A program made the position numbers and the translations under genes. From Pigmentiphaga sp. H8 (lineage in GTDB: Bacteria; Pseudomonadota; Gammaproteobacteria; Burkholderiales; Burkholderiaceae_B), in assembly GCF_003854895.1 (NCBI RefSeq), contig NZ_CP033966.1, positions 62,001 through 126,000 of the forward strand: a stretch of 64,000 nt of DNA, given 5' to 3'. The notes under the pieces are model-generated. The model worked only from the letters and a program-made list of their open reading frames with translations, made no database searches and had not been told where the DNA came from. This document shows positions 15,445 to 23,591 of the stretch, piece by piece. Within the stretch, counting starts at the first letter, position 1, and each line of letters starts with the position of its first letter.

Positions 15445-16536
15445 ATGTTTCTGAAGAACACCTGGTACGTCGCCTGTACCCCCGATGAAATCGCCGAAAA
15501 GCCGCTCGGTCGCCAGATCTGCGGCGAACGCATGGTCTTCTACCGGGGCCAGGACGGCAAGGTGTCCGCGCTGGAAGACTTCTGTCCCCACCGCGGCGCA
15601 CCGCTGTCGCTCGGTTTCATCGACAAGGGCGAACTGGTGTGCGGCTACCACGGCCTGCGCATGAACCCGGACGGTACCTGCGCCGGCATGACCGGGCAGC
15701 GCGTGCGCGCCTTCCCCAGCATCCGCAGCTACCCGGCCGTGGAACGCTACGGCTTCATCTGGGTATGGCCGGGCGACGCCGAACTGGCCGATCCCGCCAA
15801 GATCCATCACCTGGAATGGGCCGAAAGCCCCGACTGGGCCTATGGCGGCGGGCTGTACCACATCCATTGCGACTACCGCCTCATGATCGACAACCTCATG
15901 GACCTGACCCATGAGACCTACGTCCATGCCAGCAGCATCGGCCAGGCCGAGATCGAGGAATCGGCGCCGTCCACCAAGACCATCGGCGACGAGGTCGTGA
16001 CCAGCCGCCACATGGAAAACATCAAGCCGCCCCCGTTCTGGGCCGCCGCGCTGCGCGGCAACGGCCTGGCCGACGACGTGCCGTGCGACCGCTGGCAGAT
16101 CTGCCGCTTCACACCCCCCAGCCACGTGCTGATCGAAGTGGGCGTGGCGCATGCCGGCAAGGGCGGCTACGACGCGCCGGCCGAGTCCAAGGCCTCCAGC
16201 ATCGTGGTCGACTTCATCACCCCCGAGACCGAGACCTCGATCTGGTACTTCTGGGGCATGGCGCGCAACTTCAAGCCCAACGACGAACAGCTCACGGCCA
16301 CCATCCGCGAAGGCCAGGGCAAGATCTTCGGCGAGGACCTCGACATGCTGGAAGCGCAGCAGCGCAACCTGTCCGAGAACCCGGGCCGCAAGATCCTGAA
16401 GCTCAACATCGATGCCGGCGGCGTGCAGTCGCGCGTCGTGCTGGACCGCCTGCTGGCCGCGGAAGCCGCCGAACGGGCCAGTCGCATCGCCGCGTCCGCC
16501 GAAGCGGCAACGGCGCAGGCCGCCGCGGCGGGTTGA
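15445..16536 (+). CDS. Rieske non-haem iron oxygenase, VanA-like
   Basis: This 363-residue terminal oxygenase resembles vanillate O-demethylase oxygenase and related demethylases. The Rieske cluster ligands are CPHRGAPLSLGF...CGYHG (residues about 47-70). The mononuclear iron motif is DNLMDLTHETYVHASS, giving two His ligands, with the third carboxylate further on. The sequence FLKNTWYVACTPDEIAEKPLGR is the classic VanA N-terminus. The last 30 residues are an alanine-rich helix. The ribosome site GGAGGAAG is strong. No VanB-type ferredoxin reductase is encoded anywhere in the window, so it must borrow electrons from elsewhere. Vanillate or another methoxylated or dicamba-like aromatic is the likely substrate class. 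Confidence 0.93.
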   Translation: MFLKNTWYVACTPDEIAEKPLGRQICGERMVFYRGQDGKVSALEDFCPHRGAPLSLGFIDKGELVCGYHGLRMNPDGTCAGMTGQRVRAFPSIRSYPAVERYGFIWVWPGDAELADPAKIHHLEWAESPDWAYGGGLYHIHCDYRLMIDNLMDLTHETYVHASSIGQAEIEESAPSTKTIGDEVVTSRHMENIKPPPFWAAALRGNGLADDVPCDRWQICRFTPPSHVLIEVGVAHAGKGGYDAPAESKASSIVVDFITPETETSIWYFWGMARNFKPNDEQLTATIREGQGKIFGEDLDMLEAQQRNLSENPGRKILKLNIDAGGVQSRVVLDRLLAAEAAERASRIAASAEAATAQAAAAG

Positions 16537-16543
16537 AGGGTAA

Positions 16544-16858
16544 TCAGGCGGACGTTTGCTCCGCCAAGGGCAGCGGCTGTACCGCCAGCCGCAATCCCAT
16601 TGCCTTCAGTATGGCCGTCACGCTGCTCAAGGCGGGGTTGCCCGTGGGCGAGAGCGTGCGATAGAGCTGCGTCGGATTCAGCCGTGCCTGGCGGGCCACG
16701 GCCTGCACGCCTCCGAACGCCTGTGCGAGCTGGCGCAGCACGATCAGCAGCTCGGCCTGGTCGCCATCTTTCAGGATGTCGTTGATGACTTCCAATGCCA
16801 GCGCCGGGTCGCTGCGGTACAGCTCCGCCATTGCGTCGTCATGGGGCCTGCTTTTCAT
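16544..16858 (-). CDS. HigA-type addiction-module antidote-like regulator, no toxin partner seen
   Basis: This 104-residue protein resembles the COG3636 antidotes: DPALALEVINDILKDGDQAELLIVLRQLA leads into AQAFGGVQAVARQARLNPTQLYRTLSPTGNPALSSVTAILKAMGL, a helix-turn-helix of the lambda-repressor type. Such proteins normally follow a HigB-like toxin gene in the same operon. No toxin frame is found in the 244 bases upstream, and the gene downstream is the convergent Rieske oxygenase. It is therefore an orphan antidote or has become a free-standing regulator. The start is set at MKSRPHDD; a longer frame beginning at 16990 has no domain content. A TTCGT/ACGAA inverted repeat about 55 bases upstream could be an autoregulatory site. 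Confidence 0.75.
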   Translation of the reverse strand: MKSRPHDDAMAELYRSDPALALEVINDILKDGDQAELLIVLRQLAQAFGGVQAVARQARLNPTQLYRTLSPTGNPALSSVTAILKAMGLRLAVQPLPLAEQTSA

Positions 16859-17026
16859 GGTTGCCTCGTCGTTTCCAGTCCTGCCAGCAGTCAACCGCTG
16901 CCGATACGCGATATTTTCGTTTATAGACGAATTTTCAGTCGATAGGAATGAACGTTCCTTGTCCGATAGTCCCTGGTATGACTGCGTCACGAAATACGTA
17001 GTAGGAGCTTTTCAGCCTTGCCCCTC

Positions 17027-17061
17027 AAAAAAAGGGTGGCCTCGATTCGAGGCCACCCTTT
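17027..17061 (-). terminator. Rho-independent terminator of the molybdenum hydroxylase operon
   Basis: A perfect 15-bp stem (AAAGGGTGGCCTCGA, one-base centre, complementary arm to 17061) lies 42 bases past the cytochrome stop. On the minus strand it is followed by seven T. The direction fits the minus-strand operon that ends at 17103. On the plus strand the T-run is only three bases, so it is chiefly one-directional. Confidence 0.9.
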
Positions 17062-17102
17062 CTGGCTGGCTTGCGCATGGGCGCCTTGGCGCCCTGTCGC
17101 CG

Positions 17103-18434
17103 TTATTCCCCCCTGCCCTGCAACGCCAGCGGATACTCGCCCCGGATCCGTTTCACCGCGTCCTGCACGCCGCTCCAGGCCGGCTGGCCGGTGAAGGACT
17201 CGCGCATGAACTGCACCACGGCCGTGACCTGCGCATCGTTCAGCGCATACGCATAGCCGGGCATGTGGCCGCCGCGCGGGTTGCCGGCGTCGTGCTGGGT
17301 GCCGTTCAGGACGTAGCGGATCACGTTGTCGGGCTGGTCCAGGTTCAGCGAAGTGGCCAGCCATAGCGGCGGCTGGGTGCCGAACAGGTCGGGACCGCCG
17401 GGGCCGGGGTGGTGGCAGGCCGCGCAGGCGTTGGCGTAGATGCGGGCGCCCAGCGTGCCGGTGGTGGCCACCGCGGCTTGCGCCGCCGCCTCGCGCTGCT
17501 GCGGCGTGGGGCCGGACTTGCCCTGCTGCGCGGCGCCGGCCATCTGGCTGGCGATGTAGGTGGCCAGCGCGCGGGTGTCGGCTTCGGCGATCTGCGAGGT
17601 GCCCACGCGCACCACCGGCGTCATGGACGCGCCGGCCGCGCCATGCTGGTCGGAATAGCCCGAGCGCAGGTAGTCGAACAGGGCCTGCTCGGTCCATGCG
17701 ATCGGCGCCTTGGACGAGGCGTTGAGCGCGGGCGCGATCCAGCCTTCGGCGCTGCCGCCGCCCAGGTAGGACTTGCCGCCTTCCTCGGCGCCCAGCGCGT
17801 TGCGGGGCGTGTGGCAGGCGCTGCAGTGGCCCAGCGCGACCGCGAGGTACTGGCCGCGGTTCCACGCTTCGGATTCCGAGGCCACCTTGGCGACCGGGTC
17901 GCGATCCAGGAACAGCAGGTTCCACCCGGCCATCAGCACGCGCTGGTTGAACGGGAACGGCAGGCGGGTGGCCTGCGGTTCGTTGCGCACCGGCGGCTGG
18001 CTCATCATGTAGGCGTACAGGTCCCGCATGTCCTCGTCGGTCATCTTGGTGAACGAGGTGTACGGGAAGGCCGGATAGAGGTGCGTGCCGTCGCGGGCGA
18101 CGCCGCGCCGCATGGCGCGTTCGAAGGCCTCGAACGACCATCCGCCTATGCCGGTCTCGGCGTCGGGCGTGATGTTGGTCGAGACGATGACGCCGAAAGG
18201 CGTCTCCATGTGGAACCCGCCCGCGTTGACCGCCCCGCCCGGGGCGGTGTGGCAGACGACGCACATGCTGGCGGAGGCGACTTCCTGGCCGCGCCGGACT
18301 TGTTCCTCGGGGAACTGCTTGGGGTCGATCGACGCGGTCGGGATCTCGGGTTCATGCGCGAACAGGGCGACGCCGGCCGCCACGACGACCAGCAGGATGA
18401 CGATGGTCAGCGACCACTTGGCTGCGCGGCTCAT
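17103..18434 (-). CDS. Membrane-anchored tri-haem cytochrome c of a molybdenum hydroxylase
   Basis: This 443-residue protein has an uncleaved N-terminal anchor (KWSLTIVILLVVVAAGVALFA) and three haem c sites: CVVCH (C58-H62), CSACH near residue 205 and CAACH near residue 345. It matches the cytochrome subunit of three-component periplasmic aldehyde/nicotinate/isoquinoline dehydrogenases. It passes electrons from the Mo enzyme to the respiratory quinone or oxidase. The start overlaps the Mo-subunit stop by one base. A linker rich in Gln and Ala (QQGKSGPTPQQREAAAQAAV) separates the second and third haem domains. It is the last gene of the operon, followed by a strong terminator. Confidence 0.93.
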   Translation of the reverse strand: MSRAAKWSLTIVILLVVVAAGVALFAHEPEIPTASIDPKQFPEEQVRRGQEVASASMCVVCHTAPGGAVNAGGFHMETPFGVIVSTNITPDAETGIGGWSFEAFERAMRRGVARDGTHLYPAFPYTSFTKMTDEDMRDLYAYMMSQPPVRNEPQATRLPFPFNQRVLMAGWNLLFLDRDPVAKVASESEAWNRGQYLAVALGHCSACHTPRNALGAEEGGKSYLGGGSAEGWIAPALNASSKAPIAWTEQALFDYLRSGYSDQHGAAGASMTPVVRVGTSQIAEADTRALATYIASQMAGAAQQGKSGPTPQQREAAAQAAVATTGTLGARIYANACAACHHPGPGGPDLFGTQPPLWLATSLNLDQPDNVIRYVLNGTQHDAGNPRGGHMPGYAYALNDAQVTAVVQFMRESFTGQPAWSGVQDAVKRIRGEYPLALQGRGE

Positions 18435-20707
18435 TATTTGGCCTCCTTGTTGGCGGCGGCGAGGGCCGCGCGCACGCGTTCAGGGGTGAACGGCGCTTCA
18501 CGCAGGCGCAGGCCGGTGGCGTCGAAGATCGCGTTGGCGATGGCGGCGGGCCCGGGAACGGATGCTGATTCGCCCGATCCCAATGGCGGATTGCCGTCGG
18601 GGGGCATCAGCACCACGTCGACCTCGGGCAGGTCGGTGAACTTGAGGATGGGATAGGCGCCCCATTCCAGGCTGGAGACGCCGTTCTGGTCGAAGCTCAC
18701 GCTTTCCTTGAGCGTGCGGCTGACGGTCTGGATGACGTTGCCCTGGACCTGGTGGCGCACGCCGTCGGGATTGATCATCAGGCCGCAGTCCTGGCCGGCC
18801 ACGACGCGGGTCACGCGGACCTTGCCGGTATCCAGGTCGACCTCGACGTCGGCCACCCAGGCGCACCACGAGGCGCCCACGCCGGGGAAGGTGCCGTGCA
18901 CGTACTGGTGCTGGGAGACGCCGCGGCCCTTGACGACGCCCTTGGTGGGGCGTTCGGCCGGCGCCTTGCGCGGCTGCCAGCCGGCCTTCGCGGCCACGGC
19001 CTTGAGCAGCGCGATGGGACGAGGGTCCTCCATGAAACGCAGGCGGAACTCGACCGGATCGGCGCCTTCCTTGGCCGCGAGCTCGTCCATGAAGGATTCG
19101 TGGGCGAAGACGTTGGGCAGCGCGGCCACGCCGCGCATCCACGAGGCGCGCACGATGGGGGCCATGTCCAGCGCCACGATGTCGAGGTCCGAGGCGCGGT
19201 ATTGCGGGATGGCGGTGCGGTCGCCCATCTCGAACACCGTGGCCTCGGCCTTTTCCTTGCCCATCAGCAGCGAGGCCAGCAGCGGCGCGCCGTTCGAGGG
19301 GTAGCGGGTGCCGAAGCGATAGGCCAGCGAGTCGGGGCCGGCGACGCCGCCATGCACGTCCATGGTCTGGGCCGTGCCCTTGGGTTCCCAGGCGTGTTCT
19401 TCCTCGCGCATGTATTGCACGCGCACGGGCTGGCCCAGTTCGCGCGCCAGTACCGCGGCGTCGGCGGACGCGTCGTCGGCGCAGTTGCGGCCGTAGCAGC
19501 CCGAGGCCTCCATCCGCACCACGCGGATGCGGTCTTCGGGAATGTCGAGCATCCTGGCGATGTCGCTGTGCAGGTTGTGGGGGTTCTGGCTGCCGCTCCA
19601 GACGGTCAGCTTCTGGTCCTTCCAGTCGGCCAGCCCGCACGAGGGGCCGATGGAGCCGTGCATCTGGTAGGGCCACACATAAGTGGCCTTCACCGTATGC
19701 CTGGCCGCCGCCAGGGCCTTGTCCGTATCGCCCTTCTTGCTCAACGGGCGCTGCTTGGAGGGTTGGGAGGCCAGCGCGTCGGTCAGCGAGGCCATGGAGC
19801 CCAGCGCCGGCGGCGCCTTCCATTTCACCTTGAGCAGGCGCGAGGCCAGGATGGCGTCTTCCTCGCGCCGCGCGACGACCGCCACGAAGTCCTTGATGAC
19901 CACGATCTTCACCAGCGACCTCACCTTGGCTACCGAGGACTCGTCCACCGACTCCAGGCTGGCGGCCACCATGCCGCCCGAGTCGCGGCCCAGGTAGGGC
20001 GGGCGCACGAGGCGCGCGTGCAGCATGCCCGGCACCCGCATGTCGTGGACGTAGGTGAGCTTGCCGGTGACCTTGGCGGGGATGTCCAGGCGCGGCACGG
20101 GGCGGCCGACGACGGTGTAGGCCGAGACCGGCTTGAGTTGCACGTCGGCCGCCAGCGGCACCGATTGCGTGTCGTTGCCGACCAGTTCGCCGTAGGACGC
20201 GAGCCGCTCGCCGCTGGCGCGCAGCACCTGGCCGTCGCGGGTGACCAGCGACGAGACGGGCACGTCGTGGCGGCGCGCCGCTTCTTCCAGCAGATGCTGG
20301 CGGATCTGCGCCGCGGCCTTGCGCATGGGGACGGCGGAGGCCTGCACGGAGTTGCTGGCGATGGTGGGCCCCTGGTTGGGCGTCACGTCGGTATCGCCCA
20401 GCACCATGGTGACCTGGCTCATGTCGACGTCCAGCTCCTCGGCCACGATCTGCGTGAACGCGGTGCGGATGCCGGTGCCCAGGTCCACGTGGCCGTTGCA
20501 GGCGCGGACGGTGCCGTCGGCCATCAGCTGCACGTAGGCCGAGACGAGGTTCTTGTCCACCAGTTGCGAGCCGGCATCGGTGGCCGGACCGGCCGCGGCC
20601 ATGCCGCGCTTGACCAGGGCGGGGAAGGTGAAGGTGACGGCCAGGCTGCCGGTGGCGGCCAGGAACTGTCGGCGCGAGAGGCGCGGGGCGTGCATGGGGG
20701 TATTCAT
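18434..20707 (-). CDS. Molybdopterin-binding subunit of a periplasmic xanthine-dehydrogenase-family enzyme
   Basis: This 757-residue large subunit resembles isoquinoline 1-oxidoreductase beta (IorB), nicotinate dehydrogenase and acetic-acid-bacterial aldehyde dehydrogenase. A Tat signal is present (SRRQFLAATGSLAVTF, RR at 12-13), which matches export of a folded Mo-cofactor enzyme. Family motifs include GHVDLGTGIRTAFTQIVAEEL, ASGCYGRN and the active-site Glu region GSGESASVPGPAAIANA near residue 715. The start overlaps the 2Fe-2S gene (ATGA). It hydroxylates an aldehyde or N-heteroaromatic carbon using water. The exact substrate is unknown; no dedicated uptake or downstream catabolic gene is in the operon. 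No XdhC-type chaperone is encoded nearby. Confidence 0.93.
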   Translation of the reverse strand: MNTPMHAPRLSRRQFLAATGSLAVTFTFPALVKRGMAAAGPATDAGSQLVDKNLVSAYVQLMADGTVRACNGHVDLGTGIRTAFTQIVAEELDVDMSQVTMVLGDTDVTPNQGPTIASNSVQASAVPMRKAAAQIRQHLLEEAARRHDVPVSSLVTRDGQVLRASGERLASYGELVGNDTQSVPLAADVQLKPVSAYTVVGRPVPRLDIPAKVTGKLTYVHDMRVPGMLHARLVRPPYLGRDSGGMVAASLESVDESSVAKVRSLVKIVVIKDFVAVVARREEDAILASRLLKVKWKAPPALGSMASLTDALASQPSKQRPLSKKGDTDKALAAARHTVKATYVWPYQMHGSIGPSCGLADWKDQKLTVWSGSQNPHNLHSDIARMLDIPEDRIRVVRMEASGCYGRNCADDASADAAVLARELGQPVRVQYMREEEHAWEPKGTAQTMDVHGGVAGPDSLAYRFGTRYPSNGAPLLASLLMGKEKAEATVFEMGDRTAIPQYRASDLDIVALDMAPIVRASWMRGVAALPNVFAHESFMDELAAKEGADPVEFRLRFMEDPRPIALLKAVAAKAGWQPRKAPAERPTKGVVKGRGVSQHQYVHGTFPGVGASWCAWVADVEVDLDTGKVRVTRVVAGQDCGLMINPDGVRHQVQGNVIQTVSRTLKESVSFDQNGVSSLEWGAYPILKFTDLPEVDVVLMPPDGNPPLGSGESASVPGPAAIANAIFDATGLRLREAPFTPERVRAALAAANKEAK

Positions 20708-21207
20708 TGCGCGCCCTCCGCCATGGCGGTCCTGGGCGCGGCCTTGCCCTGGAGTTCGGCGGCGCGCTGCACCGCCCTGATGATCTCGATGTGGGTGCCG
20801 CAGCGGCACAGGTTATAGGCCAGCGCCTGCTTGATCTCGTTTTCGGTGGGGCGCGGATTGCGGTCCAGCAGCGCCCGCGCGGCCATGATCATGCCGTTGA
20901 TGCAATAGCCGCATTGCGCCGCGTTCTCGTCGATGAACGCCTGCTGCACGGGATCGAGGACGTCGCCCTTGGCCAGGCCTTCCAGTGTGACGATGGGCCG
21001 GCTTTCCACGCTGCCCGCCGGGATCAGGCAGGAGCGCGCGGCCTTGCCGTCGATCAGCACCGTACAGGCGCCGCACTCGCCCAGCCCGCAGCCGAATTTC
21101 GGCCCGTTCAAGGCCAGGTCGTTGCGCAGGATGTAGAGCAGCGGGGTGTCTTTGTCGGCTTCGACGGAGCGTTCCGCCCCGTTTACCTGGAGTTTTAGCG
21201 ATGCCAT
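20704..21207 (-). CDS. 2Fe-2S subunit of the molybdenum hydroxylase
   Basis: This 167-residue small subunit has two [2Fe-2S] clusters. The plant-type ferredoxin cluster is ligated by C40, C45, C48 and C60 (FGCGLGECGACTV, then ARSCLIPAG). The second helical-domain cluster is ligated by C99, C102, C134 and C136 (QCGYCINGM, then YNLCRCGTH). It has no signal peptide, so it must be exported together with the Tat-tagged large subunit. The start MASLKLQV follows AGGAAACGAAC; a longer frame from 21234 (MNASIQETN) is possible but has a poorer ribosome site. It is the first gene of the three-gene operon. Confidence 0.95.
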   Translation of the reverse strand: MASLKLQVNGAERSVEADKDTPLLYILRNDLALNGPKFGCGLGECGACTVLIDGKAARSCLIPAGSVESRPIVTLEGLAKGDVLDPVQQAFIDENAAQCGYCINGMIMAARALLDRNPRPTENEIKQALAYNLCRCGTHIEIIRAVQRAAELQGKAAPRTAMAEGAQ

Positions 21208-21470
21208 GTTCGTTTCCTGTATGGAGGCGTTCAACCGGCCGGCTTCCGCCTGGAGAGCGGTGCCACCATTACCCTAGCTGGGCCGTGGGGCGGCGAGGAC
21301 ACGCAGATGTGTCGACTTGTTGCCGCCGGAAGGGCCGCCATGCGTGGCGGCGCCTTGGGAAAAGACCTAGGGTTTACACCAATGGTGATGCAAATGCAAA
21401 CCGAGCAGCCGGTAACTGATGTTGGCAAGGGGGACGAATATCCGTTGGCGGGGGATATCCGGGAGGCCCG

Positions 21471-22304
21471 TCAGCGCGACATCGACTGCGTGACCTGGCG
21501 CCGGAAATCCGCCAGCTTGGCCTTGAGCGCGCGCCGGTTGTCCGGTCCCATGCGCAGCAGGATCTTCTGGCCCGACGTCAGCGTCTCCAGGGCGGGGTCG
21601 GAGAACTGGTAACTCACCCAGGGGCGCTGGAGTTCCTTGGGGCCTTTCACCTCGGGCAGGTTCACGGCCACGGGCTCGGCCGGATCGGGCGTGGCCAGCA
21701 GCGTGTCGATCACGGCCACCAGGCGGTCGTTGAAGTAGCCGCGCGGGTAGCCCAGGTCTTCGTAGGCCTTCTGGAACTGGGGATAGAGCTGCTTGTAGAG
21801 CGCCGCGGCCTTCTCGGTGCTGACGGCGGTGATGGCCGCCACGAAGGGCCGGTAGCGCTGGTAGTTGGCGGCGGCGATGCGTTCGCCGGGCGCCGAGCCG
21901 TCGACGGTGAAGCGGCCCTGGGTGGGGTTGACCGGCCAGACCCTCGGGGGGGCGTGCGGGCGGGCCAGGTTGTCCACTGTCGCCACCGTGCGCTGGATGA
22001 AGTGGTCCAGGTTGAAGAAGGACAGCACCGCATCCCGGCCCAGCAGGCCGGTCATGGCCACGGTGATGTCGGGCGCGGCCGGAGGTTCGGCCGTCTCGGC
22101 GGCGGCGGGGGCGGGCGGTTCTATGGGGTGCTGGATTTCCGGTTCGGGCGGCGGCGGCGCGGGCGGTTCGGCGCTTTCCGCGACCGCCGGGGGAGACTCC
22201 ACGACGGGCGCCGGCGGCTCGGGCTGCGGCCGCAGCCACAGATACAGGCCGGTGCCGATGGCTGCCAGGGCCAGCACCACGACGAGGGAAGACAGTCGGT
22301 TCAT
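21471..22304 (-). CDS. DUF3014 membrane-anchored protein
   Basis: This 277-residue protein has one N-terminal membrane anchor (SSLVVVLALAAIGTGLYLWL) and a proline/glutamate-rich linker of about 55 residues. A conserved DUF3014 globular domain follows: LLGRDAVLSFFNLDHFIQRTVATVDNLAR, then VNPTQGRFTVDG, then YPQFQKAYEDLGYPRGYFNDR. The linker probably spans part of the periplasm and places the domain away from the inner membrane. DUF3014 has no known function and is widespread in beta- and gamma-proteobacteria. The gene stands alone, 264 bases upstream of the Mo-hydroxylase operon on the same strand; that gap shows a CACCAATGGTG repeat and no gene. Confidence 0.9.
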   Translation of the reverse strand: MNRLSSLVVVLALAAIGTGLYLWLRPQPEPPAPVVESPPAVAESAEPPAPPPPEPEIQHPIEPPAPAAAETAEPPAAPDITVAMTGLLGRDAVLSFFNLDHFIQRTVATVDNLARPHAPPRVWPVNPTQGRFTVDGSAPGERIAAANYQRYRPFVAAITAVSTEKAAALYKQLYPQFQKAYEDLGYPRGYFNDRLVAVIDTLLATPDPAEPVAVNLPEVKGPKELQRPWVSYQFSDPALETLTSGQKILLRMGPDNRRALKAKLADFRRQVTQSMSR

Positions 22305-22493
22305 GGCGTGCCTATGTCGGTTGGATCCGGAAACACTGTACCAGCCGCGCGGGGCGGTTCACAGGCAGACGCGGGGCTTTTGCCGCATCGGCATCGCCGC
22401 GTGCGGAAAAGGCACGGGAGGCACGCCGCCGTTTTTGTGTATCCTCGAAGATCGCAGCCCGCAATCGCCTTTCCCCACTCCACTGGATTCCCC

Positions 22494-23288
22494 ATGTCTG
22501 ACAGTCAAGCCCAACAGAACAAGGCGCCGGTGCGCCAAGAGCGTCACGACAACGTCGGTGTCATCGTCATCGACCGTCCCGAGCGGAAGAACGCCCTGAA
22601 TGCCGAGGTCAAGGCCACGCTGGTGCGCTGCCTGCGCGAGTTCGAACAGGATCCGGCCATCGGCTGCATCGTGCTGACCGGCGCCGGCGGCTATTTCGTC
22701 GCCGGCTCGGACATCGTCGAGATGTCCACCATGCAGCCCACGGACCATGCGCTGCAGGGCGGCGACCAGGTGTTCCACGTGCTGCGCGGGCTGGGCAAGC
22801 CGGTCATCGCGGCGGTCGAGGGCTTCGCGCTGGGTGGCGGATGCGAGCTGGCGCTGGCCTGCGACATCATCATCGCGGCCGAGGGCGCGAGCTTCGGCCA
22901 GCCCGAGATCAAGGTGGGCATCATTCCGGGCGGCGGCGGCACGCAGCGGCTGCTGCGCGCGGCGGGCAAGTACAAGACGCTGTTGTGGTCGCTCACGGGC
23001 GACCGCATCCCGGCCCGGACGGCCTATCACTCCAACATGGTCAGCGAACTCGTGCCCGACAGTACCTCGCTCGAACGCGCCCTGGCCATCGCGCGCCAGA
23101 TCTGCGCCATGCCGCCGCTGGCGGTGCGCGCCATCCGCGACGCCGTGCGGCTGGGCGCGGACGCCAGCCTGGAAGCCGGGCTGGCGATCGAGCGCCGCGC
23201 CTTCGAGCGGCTGTTCGACAGCCAGGACCAGAAGGAAGGCATGCGCGCCTTCATCGAGAAGCGCGCGCCGGTGTTCAAGGGACGCTGA
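22494..23288 (+). CDS. Enoyl-CoA hydratase/isomerase (crotonase family)
   Basis: This 264-residue crotonase has both hydratase glutamates, E118 in GGGCELALACD and E138 in FGQPEIKVGIIPGGGGTQRL, as expected of a true enoyl-CoA hydratase rather than an isomerase. The oxyanion hole is formed by YFVAGSDI and the GGGCE loop. The first 15 residues are a short extension. It stands alone between the minus-strand DUF3014 gene and the Bug/ThDP operon, 300 bases before the latter. It could act in fatty-acid or phenylacetate-type beta-oxidation; nothing nearby narrows the substrate. Confidence 0.93.
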   Translation: MSDSQAQQNKAPVRQERHDNVGVIVIDRPERKNALNAEVKATLVRCLREFEQDPAIGCIVLTGAGGYFVAGSDIVEMSTMQPTDHALQGGDQVFHVLRGLGKPVIAAVEGFALGGGCELALACDIIIAAEGASFGQPEIKVGIIPGGGGTQRLLRAAGKYKTLLWSLTGDRIPARTAYHSNMVSELVPDSTSLERALAIARQICAMPPLAVRAIRDAVRLGADASLEAGLAIERRAFERLFDSQDQKEGMRAFIEKRAPVFKGR

Positions 23289-23591
23289 GCCCGGCTGCCG
23301 CCGTGGCCGGTCCTGGTCGCGGCGGCTTTCTTTCCCGGCCGGCGCGCCGGTCATCTTTTCTTCCCCTCTTCTTTTGTCTCAGCCCGTGACGACCCCCGCC
23401 GTCGTCCGCGTCGGCTCGCGCGCGTCGCCTCGTTTTCGAACATTGAATCGGTATTCAAGGTTGAGTGAATTGATTCAATATTCAAGATTGAACGCCCGGA
23501 TGCGAGTCCCTATCATGGCCCCGCCAACGAAACGGCCCGCTGCGTGACGCCTGTCGGGTCGAGCGACGCGGACCCACAGCGAGGAGACATG
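23289..23591. other. Intergenic region with an AT-rich operator-like cluster, no gene
   Basis: This 303-base gap separates the enoyl-CoA hydratase gene from the Bug/ThDP/ALDH operon. Its first half is GC- and CT-rich with no convincing terminator. Its second half holds the AT-rich cluster of TTGAAT half-sites described separately. No small frame with a ribosome site or recognisable product was seen on either strand. Confidence 0.6.
23443..23492 (+). promoter_or_regulatory. Cluster of TTGAAT/ATTCAA half-sites upstream of the Bug/ThDP operon
   Basis: Within 50 bases there are several overlapping inverted repeats of one half-site. TTGAATCGGTATTCAA (23443-23458) is a perfect 6-bp repeat with a 4-base centre. 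ATTGA-T-TCAAT spans 23469-23479. TTCAAT...ATTGAA spans 23475-23492 with a 6-bp arm. The run is sharply AT-rich against the surrounding DNA and ends about 100 bases before the Bug start. It looks like a cooperative binding array for one regulator, but no regulator gene is adjacent. Confidence 0.6.

Noticed and set aside
18752..20818. A 688-codon plus-strand frame opposite the Mo-hydroxylase subunit
   Set aside because: Antisense shadow of a well-supported Tat-exported enzyme; His/Gly-rich sequence without any motif.
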